A stretch of 64,000 bases of DNA from Bacillota bacterium (GTDB lineage: Bacteria; Bacillota; Clostridia; Acetivibrionales; JAFADI01): contig JAFADI010000212.1 of the NCBI GenBank assembly GCA_023424965.1, forward strand, positions 4,524 to 68,523, read 5' to 3'. Positions 44,540 to 52,895 of the stretch are shown piece by piece (position 1 is the first letter of the stretch; every line of letters begins with the position of its first letter). Position numbers and translations under genes: made by a program. The notes below the pieces were generated by a model. That model made no database searches. It saw only the letters and a program-made list of their open reading frames with translations, and had not been told where the DNA came from.

Positions 44540-45145
44540 TTAAAGTTGAGAACTGTCCCCTGAAATTTCGCGGATGATTAGCTTTTTGCAATACGCAAAG
44601 TACTCGTCGACGGAAAATGCCTCCGAGTCGATCAAATACTGGATGGTGGCCCCCTCCAGCAGCGAAATGATGACGCTGGCCAGCAAAACCTGCTTATCCT
44701 TTTTAAAATGAGGGGCATAGACCCCGATCAAATCCTGAAGCTCTTTCCTCCATCCGTAAAAGGAGCCCTTGAAGCCTTCCCGGAAATCCTTATCCAGCCT
44801 TGACTGGATCCAGAAATCAATTTCAGCATAGTCGTATTTTTGTTCCTGCTTGATAAAGATCAGTTTCTGCTTCAGAAAAACATCCAGTTGGCTTTCCAGC
44901 GTGTCTTCCGAGTAGGCTTTGGCCTTCTCCCGGATTTCGATGCACCGCAGGGCAACTTTCTTTTGGGCGGCCAGCAGCAAGTCCTTTTTCGAGGCATAGT
45001 AATAATGCAGATTGGACTGGCAGACATCGGCCTTTTCGGCAATGCTGCGCATTCGTGTCTCACTGATGGTCTTCTCTTCGATGACGTCAAGGGCTGCCTG
45101 CAGGATCCTCTCTTCCACCGGCACAATCTCTTTTTCTTTTTTCAT
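44540..45145 (-). CDS. TetR/AcrR family regulator (paralog 2)
   Basis: 201 residues. HTH with RILQAALDVIEEKTISETRM and CQSNLHYYYASKKDLLLAAQ, ligand domain ending GATIQYLIDSEAFSVDEYFA. Clear paralog of the TetR at 19952-20527. The last residues (SGDSSQL) and the stop are encoded by a REP-like copy at 44543-44560, so the native C-terminus was replaced or extended by a few residues; paralog 1 ends with a different tail. It lies downstream of the second importer operon and is likewise a candidate for the shared operator. Confidence 0.85.
   Translation of the reverse strand: MKKEKEIVPVEERILQAALDVIEEKTISETRMRSIAEKADVCQSNLHYYYASKKDLLLAAQKKVALRCIEIREKAKAYSEDTLESQLDVFLKQKLIFIKQEQKYDYAEIDFWIQSRLDKDFREGFKGSFYGWRKELQDLIGVYAPHFKKDKQVLLASVIISLLEGATIQYLIDSEAFSVDEYFAYCKKLIIREISGDSSQL
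44543..44560 (+). repeat. REP-like copy inside the TetR2 coding end
   Basis: AAGTTGAGAACTGTCCCC overlaps the last codons of TetR paralog 2. On the minus strand it reads GGGGACAGTTCTCAACTT, followed by TAA. Confidence 0.8.
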
Positions 45146-45166
45146 GCTGTTCTCCCTGAATATAGC

Positions 45167-45226
45167 AAAACGGGACTCCTGGGAATGCCGTCAGTAATTC
45201 TGCCGACGTGTCCAACAGGAATCCCG
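45167..45226 (-). terminator. Probable terminator after bmp2
   Basis: CGGGAttCCTG / CAGGagTCCCG arms (45226-45216 and 45181-45171) with an inner hairpin, then TTTTGC, about 30 bases after the bmp2 stop and before the TetR2 gene. Confidence 0.5.
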
Positions 45227-45256
45227 CCATCAAACCTGCTGATATGCTATCCTGAT

Positions 45257-46288
45257 TTATTGAATAAATGTGCCTTCTTTAATTTTCTCAACGATCTCCA
45301 GGTATTTTGTCTGTATTTCCTTCGGAACCGCTTCGCTGTAGGTACCCACGCTCAAGGATCCGTTGGAAAGATTTCCGTAGATGGTCTTGCTGCCGTAAGT
45401 TCCATTCTTCACATCTTCCATGCAAAGCTTGATCATCTTTGCATTGTCCGTTACCACGCTGCCGATGACCACGGGAGACTTCTGTGTGGCAAGCAGATCG
45501 CTGGGCTGTCCGATATCGTACCTGTCCTTATGCTTTGCCAGGGCTTCCCTGGCGCCGGAATCTACCGCGCTGGCGTCACCGAACATAACGTCCACATTGT
45601 TCATGGAAACCATGGAATCCGCAATTTCCTTGCCTTTTGCAGAATCGCTGAAGGAGCCTGCATAGGCGGAAAATCCTTTGACATTGGGATTGACGGCTTT
45701 TGCCGCAGCCTCATAGGAAGCCAGCTTGGTCTTTGTCGTATCCAGCTCCACACCGCCGATAAATCCGATGCTGTTGGTTTTTGTCATAAGTCCCGCCAAA
45801 GAACCTGCCATATATCCGATCTGTTTTGCATCCGGCAAAAGAGATACCACATTGGCCGTCTCAACCGTACCGTTCAACAAGGCAAAATACACCTTGGGAT
45901 AATCCGCCGATACTTCTTTTACTGCATCGGAATACTGGTTACCGGGAGCAAAAATCAAATCAAAGCCCAGATCACAGTAGCTCCGGATGGTCGATGCAAA
46001 ATTGGCCGTTGTAAGACCGTCGGTATACTTTGTCTCAAAACCAGTTTCCTTGGCTGCTGCAACCATGGCGTTGTAACATGCTGCACCCCAGCCTCCGTCT
46101 GAAATGGTGGAGTCGAGGATCATCGCAACTTTATAGGTTTTTTCTGCTTTCGGTGCCTCCTGGGACTGTTGTGCCTCCTGCGGTTTGTCCGCCGGCTGGC
46201 TTTCAGGAGCGCTCTTAGATGCCCCGCATGCTGCCAGCATTGTGGTAACCAGGACCATTGCCAGAATAAGTGATAATATCTTCTTCAT
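45257..46288 (-). CDS. BMP-family substrate-binding lipoprotein of importer 2
   Basis: 343 residues from the ATG at 46288 (GGGAGG, 7 bases). Signal peptide with lipobox TTMLAACGAS, a short A/E/Q/P-rich linker, and a BMP domain (YKVAMILDSTISDGGWGAAC, DLIFAPGNQYSDAVKEVSAD). It is only distantly similar to the importer 1 protein, so substrates may differ, for example nucleoside versus base. Unusually it is the last gene of its operon, after ATPase and permeases, whereas in importer 1 the binding protein is first. Confidence 0.88.
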   Translation of the reverse strand: MKKILSLILAMVLVTTMLAACGASKSAPESQPADKPQEAQQSQEAPKAEKTYKVAMILDSTISDGGWGAACYNAMVAAAKETGFETKYTDGLTTANFASTIRSYCDLGFDLIFAPGNQYSDAVKEVSADYPKVYFALLNGTVETANVVSLLPDAKQIGYMAGSLAGLMTKTNSIGFIGGVELDTTKTKLASYEAAAKAVNPNVKGFSAYAGSFSDSAKGKEIADSMVSMNNVDVMFGDASAVDSGAREALAKHKDRYDIGQPSDLLATQKSPVVIGSVVTDNAKMIKLCMEDVKNGTYGSKTIYGNLSNGSLSVGTYSEAVPKEIQTKYLEIVEKIKEGTFIQ

Positions 46289-46352
46289 AAATAGACCTCC
46301 CAAATTATAATTTAAGCGTAAATAAATCTATGATAAAAGGCATCGCCTATAA

Positions 46353-47294
46353 TTATCGTTCTTCCCTGAAATAAGGCCTTCCGTTTGCCATGGGACCGGC
46401 CTTCTTGATGCCGAAAAACACAAGCACGAACAGCGTGCACAGGTAAGGCAGCATGGCCAGGAGCTGATAAGGGGTAGCAGGGCTCATTACCTGCAAACGG
46501 AGCTGCAGGGCGTCGGTAAGTCCGAACAGCAGCGCGGCAAGCAGCACTCCCCCGGGCATCCACCGGCCGAAAATAACGGCGGACAATGCGATAAACCCAC
46601 GGCCCGAAACTACACCATCCGAATAGGTGCTGATGTAGCAGGTTGTCAGGTATGCGCCGCCGATCCCCGCCAGCGCCCCGCAGATGATGCAGGCGAGATA
46701 TTTCTGGCGGAATACGTTGATTCCCAGAGATTCCGCAGCTTTTGGAAACTCGCCCACCGCTTTGTAGTTCAGCCCCGCCTTCGTCTTGTTCAGGAACACA
46801 AAGGTAAAGGGTACCAGCAGATAGGCCAGGTACACAATGGGCGTGTGGTTAAAAAGCACCGGCCCGATGACGGGAATCCGGCTGAGAAAAGGAATGGGCG
46901 CCGCATTCATCAACGTTGCCTGGAGAAGGGTCGAATTGATGCCGAAGTATATCTTGTAGATAAAGGAAGCCAGCGCTGGCGCGAAGATATTGATGGCCAT
47001 GCCGTAGACAATCTGTTCCGCCCCCAGATGGATGGTGCAGAAGGCATAAACCATATTGATGAGAATACCGCCTAGGGCTCCCGCCAGAATGCCCATATAA
47101 GGGTTTCCCGTATTATAGCTGAGAATAAAGCCGGCCAATGCCCCAAAGGCCATGATTCCGTCCAGCCCTATATTCACCAGGCCTGCCCGCTCCGAATACA
47201 ATTCCGCCAAAGCCACAATAAGAATGGGTGTCGCCATGCGGACAGTGGAGAGCATCAATTCCTGGATAAATGTCATATTGAGTACTGCTTCCAT
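46353..47294 (-). CDS. BMP-type ABC permease 2 of importer 2
   Basis: 313-residue permease, NupQ-like, with VALAELYSERAGLVNIGLDG and GIMAFGALAGFILSYNTGNP. Ends PYFREER, nearly the same as the importer 1 counterpart (EPYFREER), a sign of duplication. Six bases downstream of the other permease gene. A small AGGC-GAT-GCCT hairpin with a short T run separates it from bmp2. Confidence 0.87.
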   Translation of the reverse strand: MEAVLNMTFIQELMLSTVRMATPILIVALAELYSERAGLVNIGLDGIMAFGALAGFILSYNTGNPYMGILAGALGGILINMVYAFCTIHLGAEQIVYGMAINIFAPALASFIYKIYFGINSTLLQATLMNAAPIPFLSRIPVIGPVLFNHTPIVYLAYLLVPFTFVFLNKTKAGLNYKAVGEFPKAAESLGINVFRQKYLACIICGALAGIGGAYLTTCYISTYSDGVVSGRGFIALSAVIFGRWMPGGVLLAALLFGLTDALQLRLQVMSPATPYQLLAMLPYLCTLFVLVFFGIKKAGPMANGRPYFREER

Positions 47295-47300
47295 GATTCC

Positions 47301-48359
47301 TTATCCTCCTGCCTTTGATTTCGATAACATGTTCACAAAAAACTGCCTTGTCTTCGGAAGATTGGTAAATGCGCTTCCCGCCACGGCAAAAACAATGACC
47401 AGCGCCTGAATGATGTCGATGACCGAGGTGGGCATTCCGCTGCCCACCTGCATGGTGGTGGCCCCCGTGCGGAGGATGGCGAACAAATAAGCCACAAGAA
47501 CCGTACCGATGGGATTCAACTGTCCAATCAAGGCAATGGCCACACCGTCAAAACCATAGCCATGGCCAAACCCCGCCATAATCCTGAACTGTGTGCCGTG
47601 GAGTTCCACACTTCCCCCCAGTCCCGCAATTGCACCGGATACAATAAAGGAAATAAGCATGAATTTCTTTACCGGAAATCCGTTAAACTGCGCCGCCGTC
47701 TGATTAAGTCCCACCGCCCGGAGCTTAAAGCCGTTGGAGGTATAGAACAGGAAATAATAAATTCCTAAGGCCAGGATTACCGCAAGAATAATTCCCGTAT
47801 GTACCCTGGTACCACCGATGATTCTGCTCAATTTTTCCGTAACTGCCGCCGTCTGGGGAACATTCCCTTCCCTCAGGGGTCCCGTATATAAATAGCCCAT
47901 GAACAGAATGGCCAGATAGTTCAGCATAATGCTGACAATCATTTCATTGAGGCCCCGGGTAATTTTGAGAATACCCGGAACAGCTCCCCAGATGCCGCCT
48001 GCCACAACTCCCAGGGTGAGGCTTATCAGAATCAGAGGAAGTCCCGAAACTCCCGTCAAGGTGGTGGACACCCATATGCTGGCTACCGCGCCCATGACGA
48101 ACTGCCCTTCCGCCCCTAGATTAAACACGCCGCATTTATAGGCGAAGGTAGCGGCCAGTCCGGTAAAAATCAACGGAACTGCCTTCACAACCGTTTCTCC
48201 CATGTTGGATTTGGTGCCAAAGGCCCCCTTGAACAAATACGTATAGGCCTCCACCGGATTTCCGCCGATACAGGCGATCAAAACGGCTCCGGCGATGAAG
48301 GAGCACAGGATGGAAAGGAATGGCACGAGAATTTTAATCAAATTATTTTTTATCTTCAT
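47301..48359 (-). CDS. BMP-type ABC permease 1 of importer 2
   Basis: 352-residue permease, NupP-like. AVPLIFTGLAATFAYKCGVF and NLGAEGQFVMGAVASI match the family. The ATG at 48359 overlaps the ATPase stop by four bases (ATGA), giving translational coupling. Paralogous to 33009-34121. Confidence 0.87.
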   Translation of the reverse strand: MKIKNNLIKILVPFLSILCSFIAGAVLIACIGGNPVEAYTYLFKGAFGTKSNMGETVVKAVPLIFTGLAATFAYKCGVFNLGAEGQFVMGAVASIWVSTTLTGVSGLPLILISLTLGVVAGGIWGAVPGILKITRGLNEMIVSIMLNYLAILFMGYLYTGPLREGNVPQTAAVTEKLSRIIGGTRVHTGIILAVILALGIYYFLFYTSNGFKLRAVGLNQTAAQFNGFPVKKFMLISFIVSGAIAGLGGSVELHGTQFRIMAGFGHGYGFDGVAIALIGQLNPIGTVLVAYLFAILRTGATTMQVGSGMPTSVIDIIQALVIVFAVAGSAFTNLPKTRQFFVNMLSKSKAGG

Positions 48360-49894
48360 ATGGCCCCTCTTTCTTCCACCCATTCCGTTTTACCGGCCAT
48401 TGCCAGTGAAATCTCTTTGATGGGAGGATTTTCTCCCGGATAAACTCCCACGATTTGTCCTTCAAACATCACCGCAATGCGGTCGGACAATTTCAATACT
48501 TCGTCAAAATCCGCACTGATCAGAAGAACCCCACAGCCTTTATCCCTGGAAGTGATCACCTGGTCGTGGATATATTTTGTGGCTCCGATATCCAGGCCTC
48601 TTGTGGGGTGGACCGCCACAAGGAGCTCCGGGTCCTCCTCCAGCTCGCGGGCCAGGACGGCCTTTTGCTGATTTCCTCCGGACAGGTTCCTCATCTCCTG
48701 TTCTATCGAAGCACACCGGATATCATACTTTTCTCTCATTTCATTGGCGTATTGGGTGATTGCCTTTTTCTTCAGAAACAACCCCTTTTTAAAAGAAATC
48801 CTTGGCTTTTCCATGCATTTCAGAATCAGATTTTCTTTGACGGTCATGTTGCCGATCAGGCCCATCTTATTTCTGTCTTCGGGAATATGAGAAACACCGG
48901 CATTGATAAAATCCGCCGGATCGAATCTGGCGATTTTTTTTGTTTTCAGAAGAAACTCTCCGCTGTCGGGTGAAATCACACCGGTAATCAACTGGGCCAA
49001 TTGGGACTGGCCGTTTCCGTCCACGCCGGCAATGCCGAGAATTTCGCCCTTTCCAACCTTTAAGGATACCTGGCAGAGACCGTTATGCTTGGAGGCTTTA
49101 TTAAAACTCACCTGCTCCAGCACCATGATATCCTCCCTGGCTTCCGGAACTTTGTCGTACACGCAGGTGATCAATTCCTTGCCGATCATAAGGTTCGCCA
49201 GTTCCGTCGCATCCGTCTTGTCCCTATCCAGTGTTGCAACCGTCTGTCCTGCGCGGAGAATGGTGATGCGGTCGCTGATTTCAAGGACTTCCCGCATTTT
49301 ATGGGAGATAAAAATTACAGACTTGTTTTCATCCGTAAGCCTCCGGATGATCTTAAACAGTCCTTCCACCTCAATGTCGGTCAACGCTGCCGTGGGCTCA
49401 TCCAGAATCAGAAGCTCCGCCCCCCGGTACAGCGCTTTCAGGATTTCCACGCGCTGCTGGGCTCCCACCGAAATCTCGGTTATTTCCTTGTCGATTTCGA
49501 TGTCCAGCCCGTACCTCTCCGCCAATTCCAGAATCTCTTTCTTTATGGCGTCCTTTTTTATAAAAATCGAAGTATCCTTTGTGATGCCCAGGATGATATT
49601 CTCGAATACCGTCATGGCTTCAATCAGCATAAAATGCTGATGCACCATGCCGATCCCAAGCTTCACCGCTTTGGAAGGAGAGTCGATTTTGACCTTCTCA
49701 CCCCGGACATGGATATGCCCCCTGGTAGGCTGGTAAAGGCCCATCAGAATATTCATCAACGTACTCTTTCCCGCCCCGTTTTCCCCGAGGAGCGTGTGAA
49801 CTTCCCCCCGCCGGATCGTCAGGTTAATATCTTTGTTTGCATACACTTCCCCGAATTTTTTTGTCATGTTTTCCATTCTAAAAAATTCTTCCAT
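48356..49894 (-). CDS. Tandem ABC ATPase of importer 2
   Basis: 512 residues, two ABC modules: Walker A GENGAGKSTLMNILMG, LLILDEPTAALTDIEV, then a second module with GIAGVDGNGQSQLAQL and signature LSGGNQQKAVLARELEE, in which VAVHPTRGLDIG replaces the Walker B DEPT. It has the same catalytic asymmetry as the importer 1 ATPase. First gene of its operon; promoter at 50044-50072 and a terminator in the leader. Confidence 0.9.
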   Translation of the reverse strand: MEEFFRMENMTKKFGEVYANKDINLTIRRGEVHTLLGENGAGKSTLMNILMGLYQPTRGHIHVRGEKVKIDSPSKAVKLGIGMVHQHFMLIEAMTVFENIILGITKDTSIFIKKDAIKKEILELAERYGLDIEIDKEITEISVGAQQRVEILKALYRGAELLILDEPTAALTDIEVEGLFKIIRRLTDENKSVIFISHKMREVLEISDRITILRAGQTVATLDRDKTDATELANLMIGKELITCVYDKVPEAREDIMVLEQVSFNKASKHNGLCQVSLKVGKGEILGIAGVDGNGQSQLAQLITGVISPDSGEFLLKTKKIARFDPADFINAGVSHIPEDRNKMGLIGNMTVKENLILKCMEKPRISFKKGLFLKKKAITQYANEMREKYDIRCASIEQEMRNLSGGNQQKAVLARELEEDPELLVAVHPTRGLDIGATKYIHDQVITSRDKGCGVLLISADFDEVLKLSDRIAVMFEGQIVGVYPGENPPIKEISLAMAGKTEWVEERGAI

Positions 49895-49937
49895 TGATCC
49901 TTCTCCTAACCGTGAAACTCGTAAAATAGAATAAAAA

Positions 49938-49979
49938 AAGATGCAGAGACGTCCTCCCGAGGACCCTCTACATCTTTGT
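49938..49979 (-). terminator. Terminator in the leader of importer operon 2
   Basis: AAAGATGTAGAG...CTCTGCATCTTT with inner TCCTC/GAGGA, followed by TTTTTTTATT. It lies between the importer 2 promoter and its first gene, so it may act as an attenuator; it could also stop read-through from livF. Confidence 0.75.
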
Positions 49980-50043
49980 ATCAGTGATATTTACATTCAA
50001 TTTTAAAATACCTATTTGATTTATTGGCAGATTGCTTTGTACC

Positions 50044-50072
50044 AATATAACATGATTTGATCGGGCAGTCAA
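50044..50072 (-). promoter_or_regulatory. sigma-A promoter of importer operon 2
   Basis: TTGACT (50072-50067), 17-base spacer, TATATT (50049-50044). Leader of about 140 nt with the terminator at 49938-49979. Confidence 0.7.
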
Positions 50073-50099
50073 TATATTTTGCGAAGTTGTTATGTTTAC

Positions 50100-50117
50100 A
50101 AGTTGAGAACTGTCCCC
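50100..50117 (+). repeat. REP-like copy after livF
   Basis: AAGTTGAGAACTGTCCCC, eight bases beyond the livF stop. It is the last copy seen to the right; none is visible between 50.2 and 64 kb. Confidence 0.75.
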
Positions 50118-50124
50118 GCACAAA

Positions 50125-50844
50125 TCACCCCAGGTATGCTTCGCGGACCATCTCATTCTTCAGCAGTTCCTGGCCGGTGCCCTGCATGACGATGCTTCCG
50201 GTCTGGAGAACATACCCCCGGTGGGCAATCTTCAGCGCCTTATGGGCATTCTGTTCCACCAGCAGGATGGTCATACCCTCTGCATTCAAGCGCTTTATGC
50301 TTTCAAAAATGTGTTCCACCAGAAGGGGTGCCAGGCCCATGGAGGGTTCATCCATCAGCAGGATGGAAGGCTCACCCATCAATGCCCTTCCGATGGCCAG
50401 CATCTGCTGTTCACCGCCGCTTAAGGTCCCGCCCTTCTGCCTGCTTCTCTCCTCCAGCCTGGGAAAAAGCTCAAAGACGTGCTTGATGCCTTTCTGGATC
50501 CGCTGGTGGTCATTAAACCGGAAGGCCCCCATTTCGAGATTTTCAAGCACCGACATCCTGGGGAACACCTTTCTTCCCTCAGGTACGTGGGCTATGCCCA
50601 TCGCCGCCACCTCATGGGGCGGAAGCTGGCTGATGACCTTTCCGTTGAAGCTTATCTCGCCTTTCGACGGCTTTAAAAGGGAGGATATGGTCTTCAATGC
50701 GGTGGTTTTCCCCGCACCGTTGCTGCCGATCAGTGATACGATTTCCCCCTCGTTTACCGTAAGGGAAACACCCTTCAAAGCATGGATCTTTCCGTAAAAA
50801 GTATCGATGTTGTCTATAACCAGTATAGGTCCTCTATTGACCAT
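50125..50844 (-). CDS. livF: Branched-chain-type ABC transporter ATPase LivF
   Basis: 239 residues from the ATG at 50844 (GAGGTG site). Walker A GSNGAGKTTAL, signature LSGGEQQMLAIGRAL, Walker B ILLMDEPSMGLAP, LivF size. Second ATPase of the HAAT class importer. Last gene of livK-H-M-G-F. Substrate range of this class includes branched-chain amino acids, other amino acids, amides and urea, and next to a purine island an ammonia-rich or amide substrate is conceivable. Confidence 0.9.
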   Translation of the reverse strand: MVNRGPILVIDNIDTFYGKIHALKGVSLTVNEGEIVSLIGSNGAGKTTALKTISSLLKPSKGEISFNGKVISQLPPHEVAAMGIAHVPEGRKVFPRMSVLENLEMGAFRFNDHQRIQKGIKHVFELFPRLEERSRQKGGTLSGGEQQMLAIGRALMGEPSILLMDEPSMGLAPLLVEHIFESIKRLNAEGMTILLVEQNAHKALKIAHRGYVLQTGSIVMQGTGQELLKNEMVREAYLG

Positions 50845-50856
50845 TCGTTTCACCTC

Positions 50857-51636
50857 TTATGCAATTTCTTCCTCATTTTCTTCGCCCAGGTATGCCTTTA
50901 CAACTTCATTGTTGTTTTTAATTTCCTCAGGACTGCCTTCGGCGATCTTGATTCCATAATTGATTACGGTGACCTTGTCGGAAAGTCCCATAACAAGCTT
51001 CATGTCATGCTCTATCAGGAGGATGGAGCAGCCCAGCTCGTCGCGGAGCCGGATGATGAAATTCTTCATTTCCTCCGTTTCCTTCGGGTTCAACCCCGCG
51101 GCAGGCTCGTCAAGCAGCAGCAGCCTGGGCTTCAGGGCAAGGGCCCGGGCAATTTCCAGCAGCCGCTGGGCTCCGTAGGGAAGGTTCTTCGCCAGCTCCC
51201 CTTCCAGCCCTTCAAGGCCCACATAACGAAGCAGCTCTACAGCCCGCCCGTATGCTTCACTTTCCTGCTTTTTGAAGCGGGGGGTGTTGAAAATGATATC
51301 CTTAAAGCCATAGGAGATATGGTAGTGCATACCTACCAGGATATTTTCCACCGTCAGCATCTCGGGGAAAAGGCGGATATTTTGAAAGGTGCGCGCAATT
51401 CCGCAGGCCGCCACCTTTTCAGGCTTCATTTTTGTGATGTCCCTGCCGCCAAAAATTATACGCCCTCCATCCACCGGATAATATCCGCTGATCATGTTGA
51501 AGAAAGTAGTCTTTCCCGCACCGTTGGGACCGATGACACTGACGATCTGCTTCTCTTCCATGGTAAAATCAACTTCATTTATTGCAACCAGCCCTCCGAA
51601 ATTCTTTGTCAGGCCCCGGACATTCAACAAATCCAT
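50857..51636 (-). CDS. livG: Branched-chain-type ABC transporter ATPase LivG
   Basis: 259 residues. Walker A GPNGAGKTTFFNMISG, signature LPYGAQRLLEIARAL and Walker B LLLLDEPAAGLNPKE as in LivG. The start is placed at the second ATG (51636, AAGGAG 8 bases before); an ATG two codons upstream is too close to the site. Six to fourteen bases after the livM stop. Confidence 0.9.
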   Translation of the reverse strand: MDLLNVRGLTKNFGGLVAINEVDFTMEEKQIVSVIGPNGAGKTTFFNMISGYYPVDGGRIIFGGRDITKMKPEKVAACGIARTFQNIRLFPEMLTVENILVGMHYHISYGFKDIIFNTPRFKKQESEAYGRAVELLRYVGLEGLEGELAKNLPYGAQRLLEIARALALKPRLLLLDEPAAGLNPKETEEMKNFIIRLRDELGCSILLIEHDMKLVMGLSDKVTVINYGIKIAEGSPEEIKNNNEVVKAYLGEENEEEIA

Positions 51637-51649
51637 TCTCATTTCTCCT

Positions 51650-52891
51650 TCACTGTGAAATATCGGTTCCGCCGCTTCTGGAATCCTTCATGGCGGCCAA
51701 CCTGCCCTTCAGCGCCGCCAGGCTGCGTTTGACAGGCAGCAGTCCCTTGGGACGGAAGATGCACATGAGAATCAGTATCACACCGAAGACCATTCTCTCA
51801 TATTTGGCAGGGTCCAGTTGCGAGGGTATGTTGATGATTCCGGACATGGACAGGTCCCTCAGGAAAACGGAAAATTCCTTTAGAATATTAAGCTGGAGCA
51901 CCGTTACCGCCAGTGCGCCGAACACGACGCCGGCCAGATTTCCCATTCCTCCCATGATGACCATGGCGAGAATTCCGATGGATTCCATGAAGCCGAAGCT
52001 GGAAGGGTCGATAAAGGTTTGCTTTGCTGCAAAGAGGACCCCCATCATGCCTGCAAAGGAAGCACCGAAGGCGAAGGCGAGAAGCTTCATTTTCACCAGG
52101 GGTATGCCCATAGTCCTGGCCGCCACCTCATCCTCTTTTATTGCAGCCCAGGCCCTGCCTATGCGCGAGTTGTTCAGGCGGCTGGCTACGATGACCGTCA
52201 GAAGCAGCAATGCCAGCACAATGAAATAATAGTGTATCGACCCGCTGAGGGATATGCCGAAGAGCTTCGGAGGCTCAATGGGCTGCAGCCCTTTGGGGCC
52301 GTTGGTTATATTGACAGGCTTATCCAGGTTGTTGTATACAATACGGATAATTTCACCAAATCCGAGAGTGACGATCGCAAGGTAATCCCCCCGCAGCCTC
52401 AGTACCGGCAGCCCCAGCAAAACACCGATGATGGCGGCCACGATCATGCTTATGACCAGAAACAGCCAGAACCAATTGCCCGAAATAGGGAAGGTGGCCC
52501 ATGAGGCCGGTATGAAATTGTTGGCCTGGGGTGTTGCAAAAATCGCATACACATAGGCGCCCGAAGCATAAAAGCCCACATATCCCAGGTCAAGGAGGCC
52601 CGCAAAGCCGACGACGATGTTAAGTCCGATGGCAAGCACCGCATAGATGCCCACCTGGGTCACCACATCCACATAGTAGCTGTTTTCAATGCCGATCAGC
52701 GGCATCACCACAAGCAGGTCCACCGCAAGGATGATGATCTTGAAATGGGCTTTCAGTTCCACCTTGTACAGCAAAAACAGGCTGAAGAGGAAAAGCACAA
52801 ACACGGGAGCCGAATTTTGCACCAGGTACAGTAAAACCGGAGCCAGAATGATCACTATGATTGAAAGAAGTCTTTTTTTATCACTACCCAT
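51650..52891 (-). CDS. livM: Branched-chain-type ABC permease LivM
   Basis: 413-residue permease with an N-terminal helix pair before the conserved core (AVLAIGLNIVVGFAGLLDLG, LRGDYLAIVTLGFGEIIRIV), then IGRAWAAIKEDEVAARTMGI, the cytoplasmic coupling segment facing LivG/LivF. Four bases after livH. Confidence 0.9.
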   Translation of the reverse strand: MGSDKKRLLSIIVIILAPVLLYLVQNSAPVFVLFLFSLFLLYKVELKAHFKIIILAVDLLVVMPLIGIENSYYVDVVTQVGIYAVLAIGLNIVVGFAGLLDLGYVGFYASGAYVYAIFATPQANNFIPASWATFPISGNWFWLFLVISMIVAAIIGVLLGLPVLRLRGDYLAIVTLGFGEIIRIVYNNLDKPVNITNGPKGLQPIEPPKLFGISLSGSIHYYFIVLALLLLTVIVASRLNNSRIGRAWAAIKEDEVAARTMGIPLVKMKLLAFAFGASFAGMMGVLFAAKQTFIDPSSFGFMESIGILAMVIMGGMGNLAGVVFGALAVTVLQLNILKEFSVFLRDLSMSGIINIPSQLDPAKYERMVFGVILILMCIFRPKGLLPVKRSLAALKGRLAAMKDSRSGGTDISQ

Positions 52892-52895
52892 CGTC

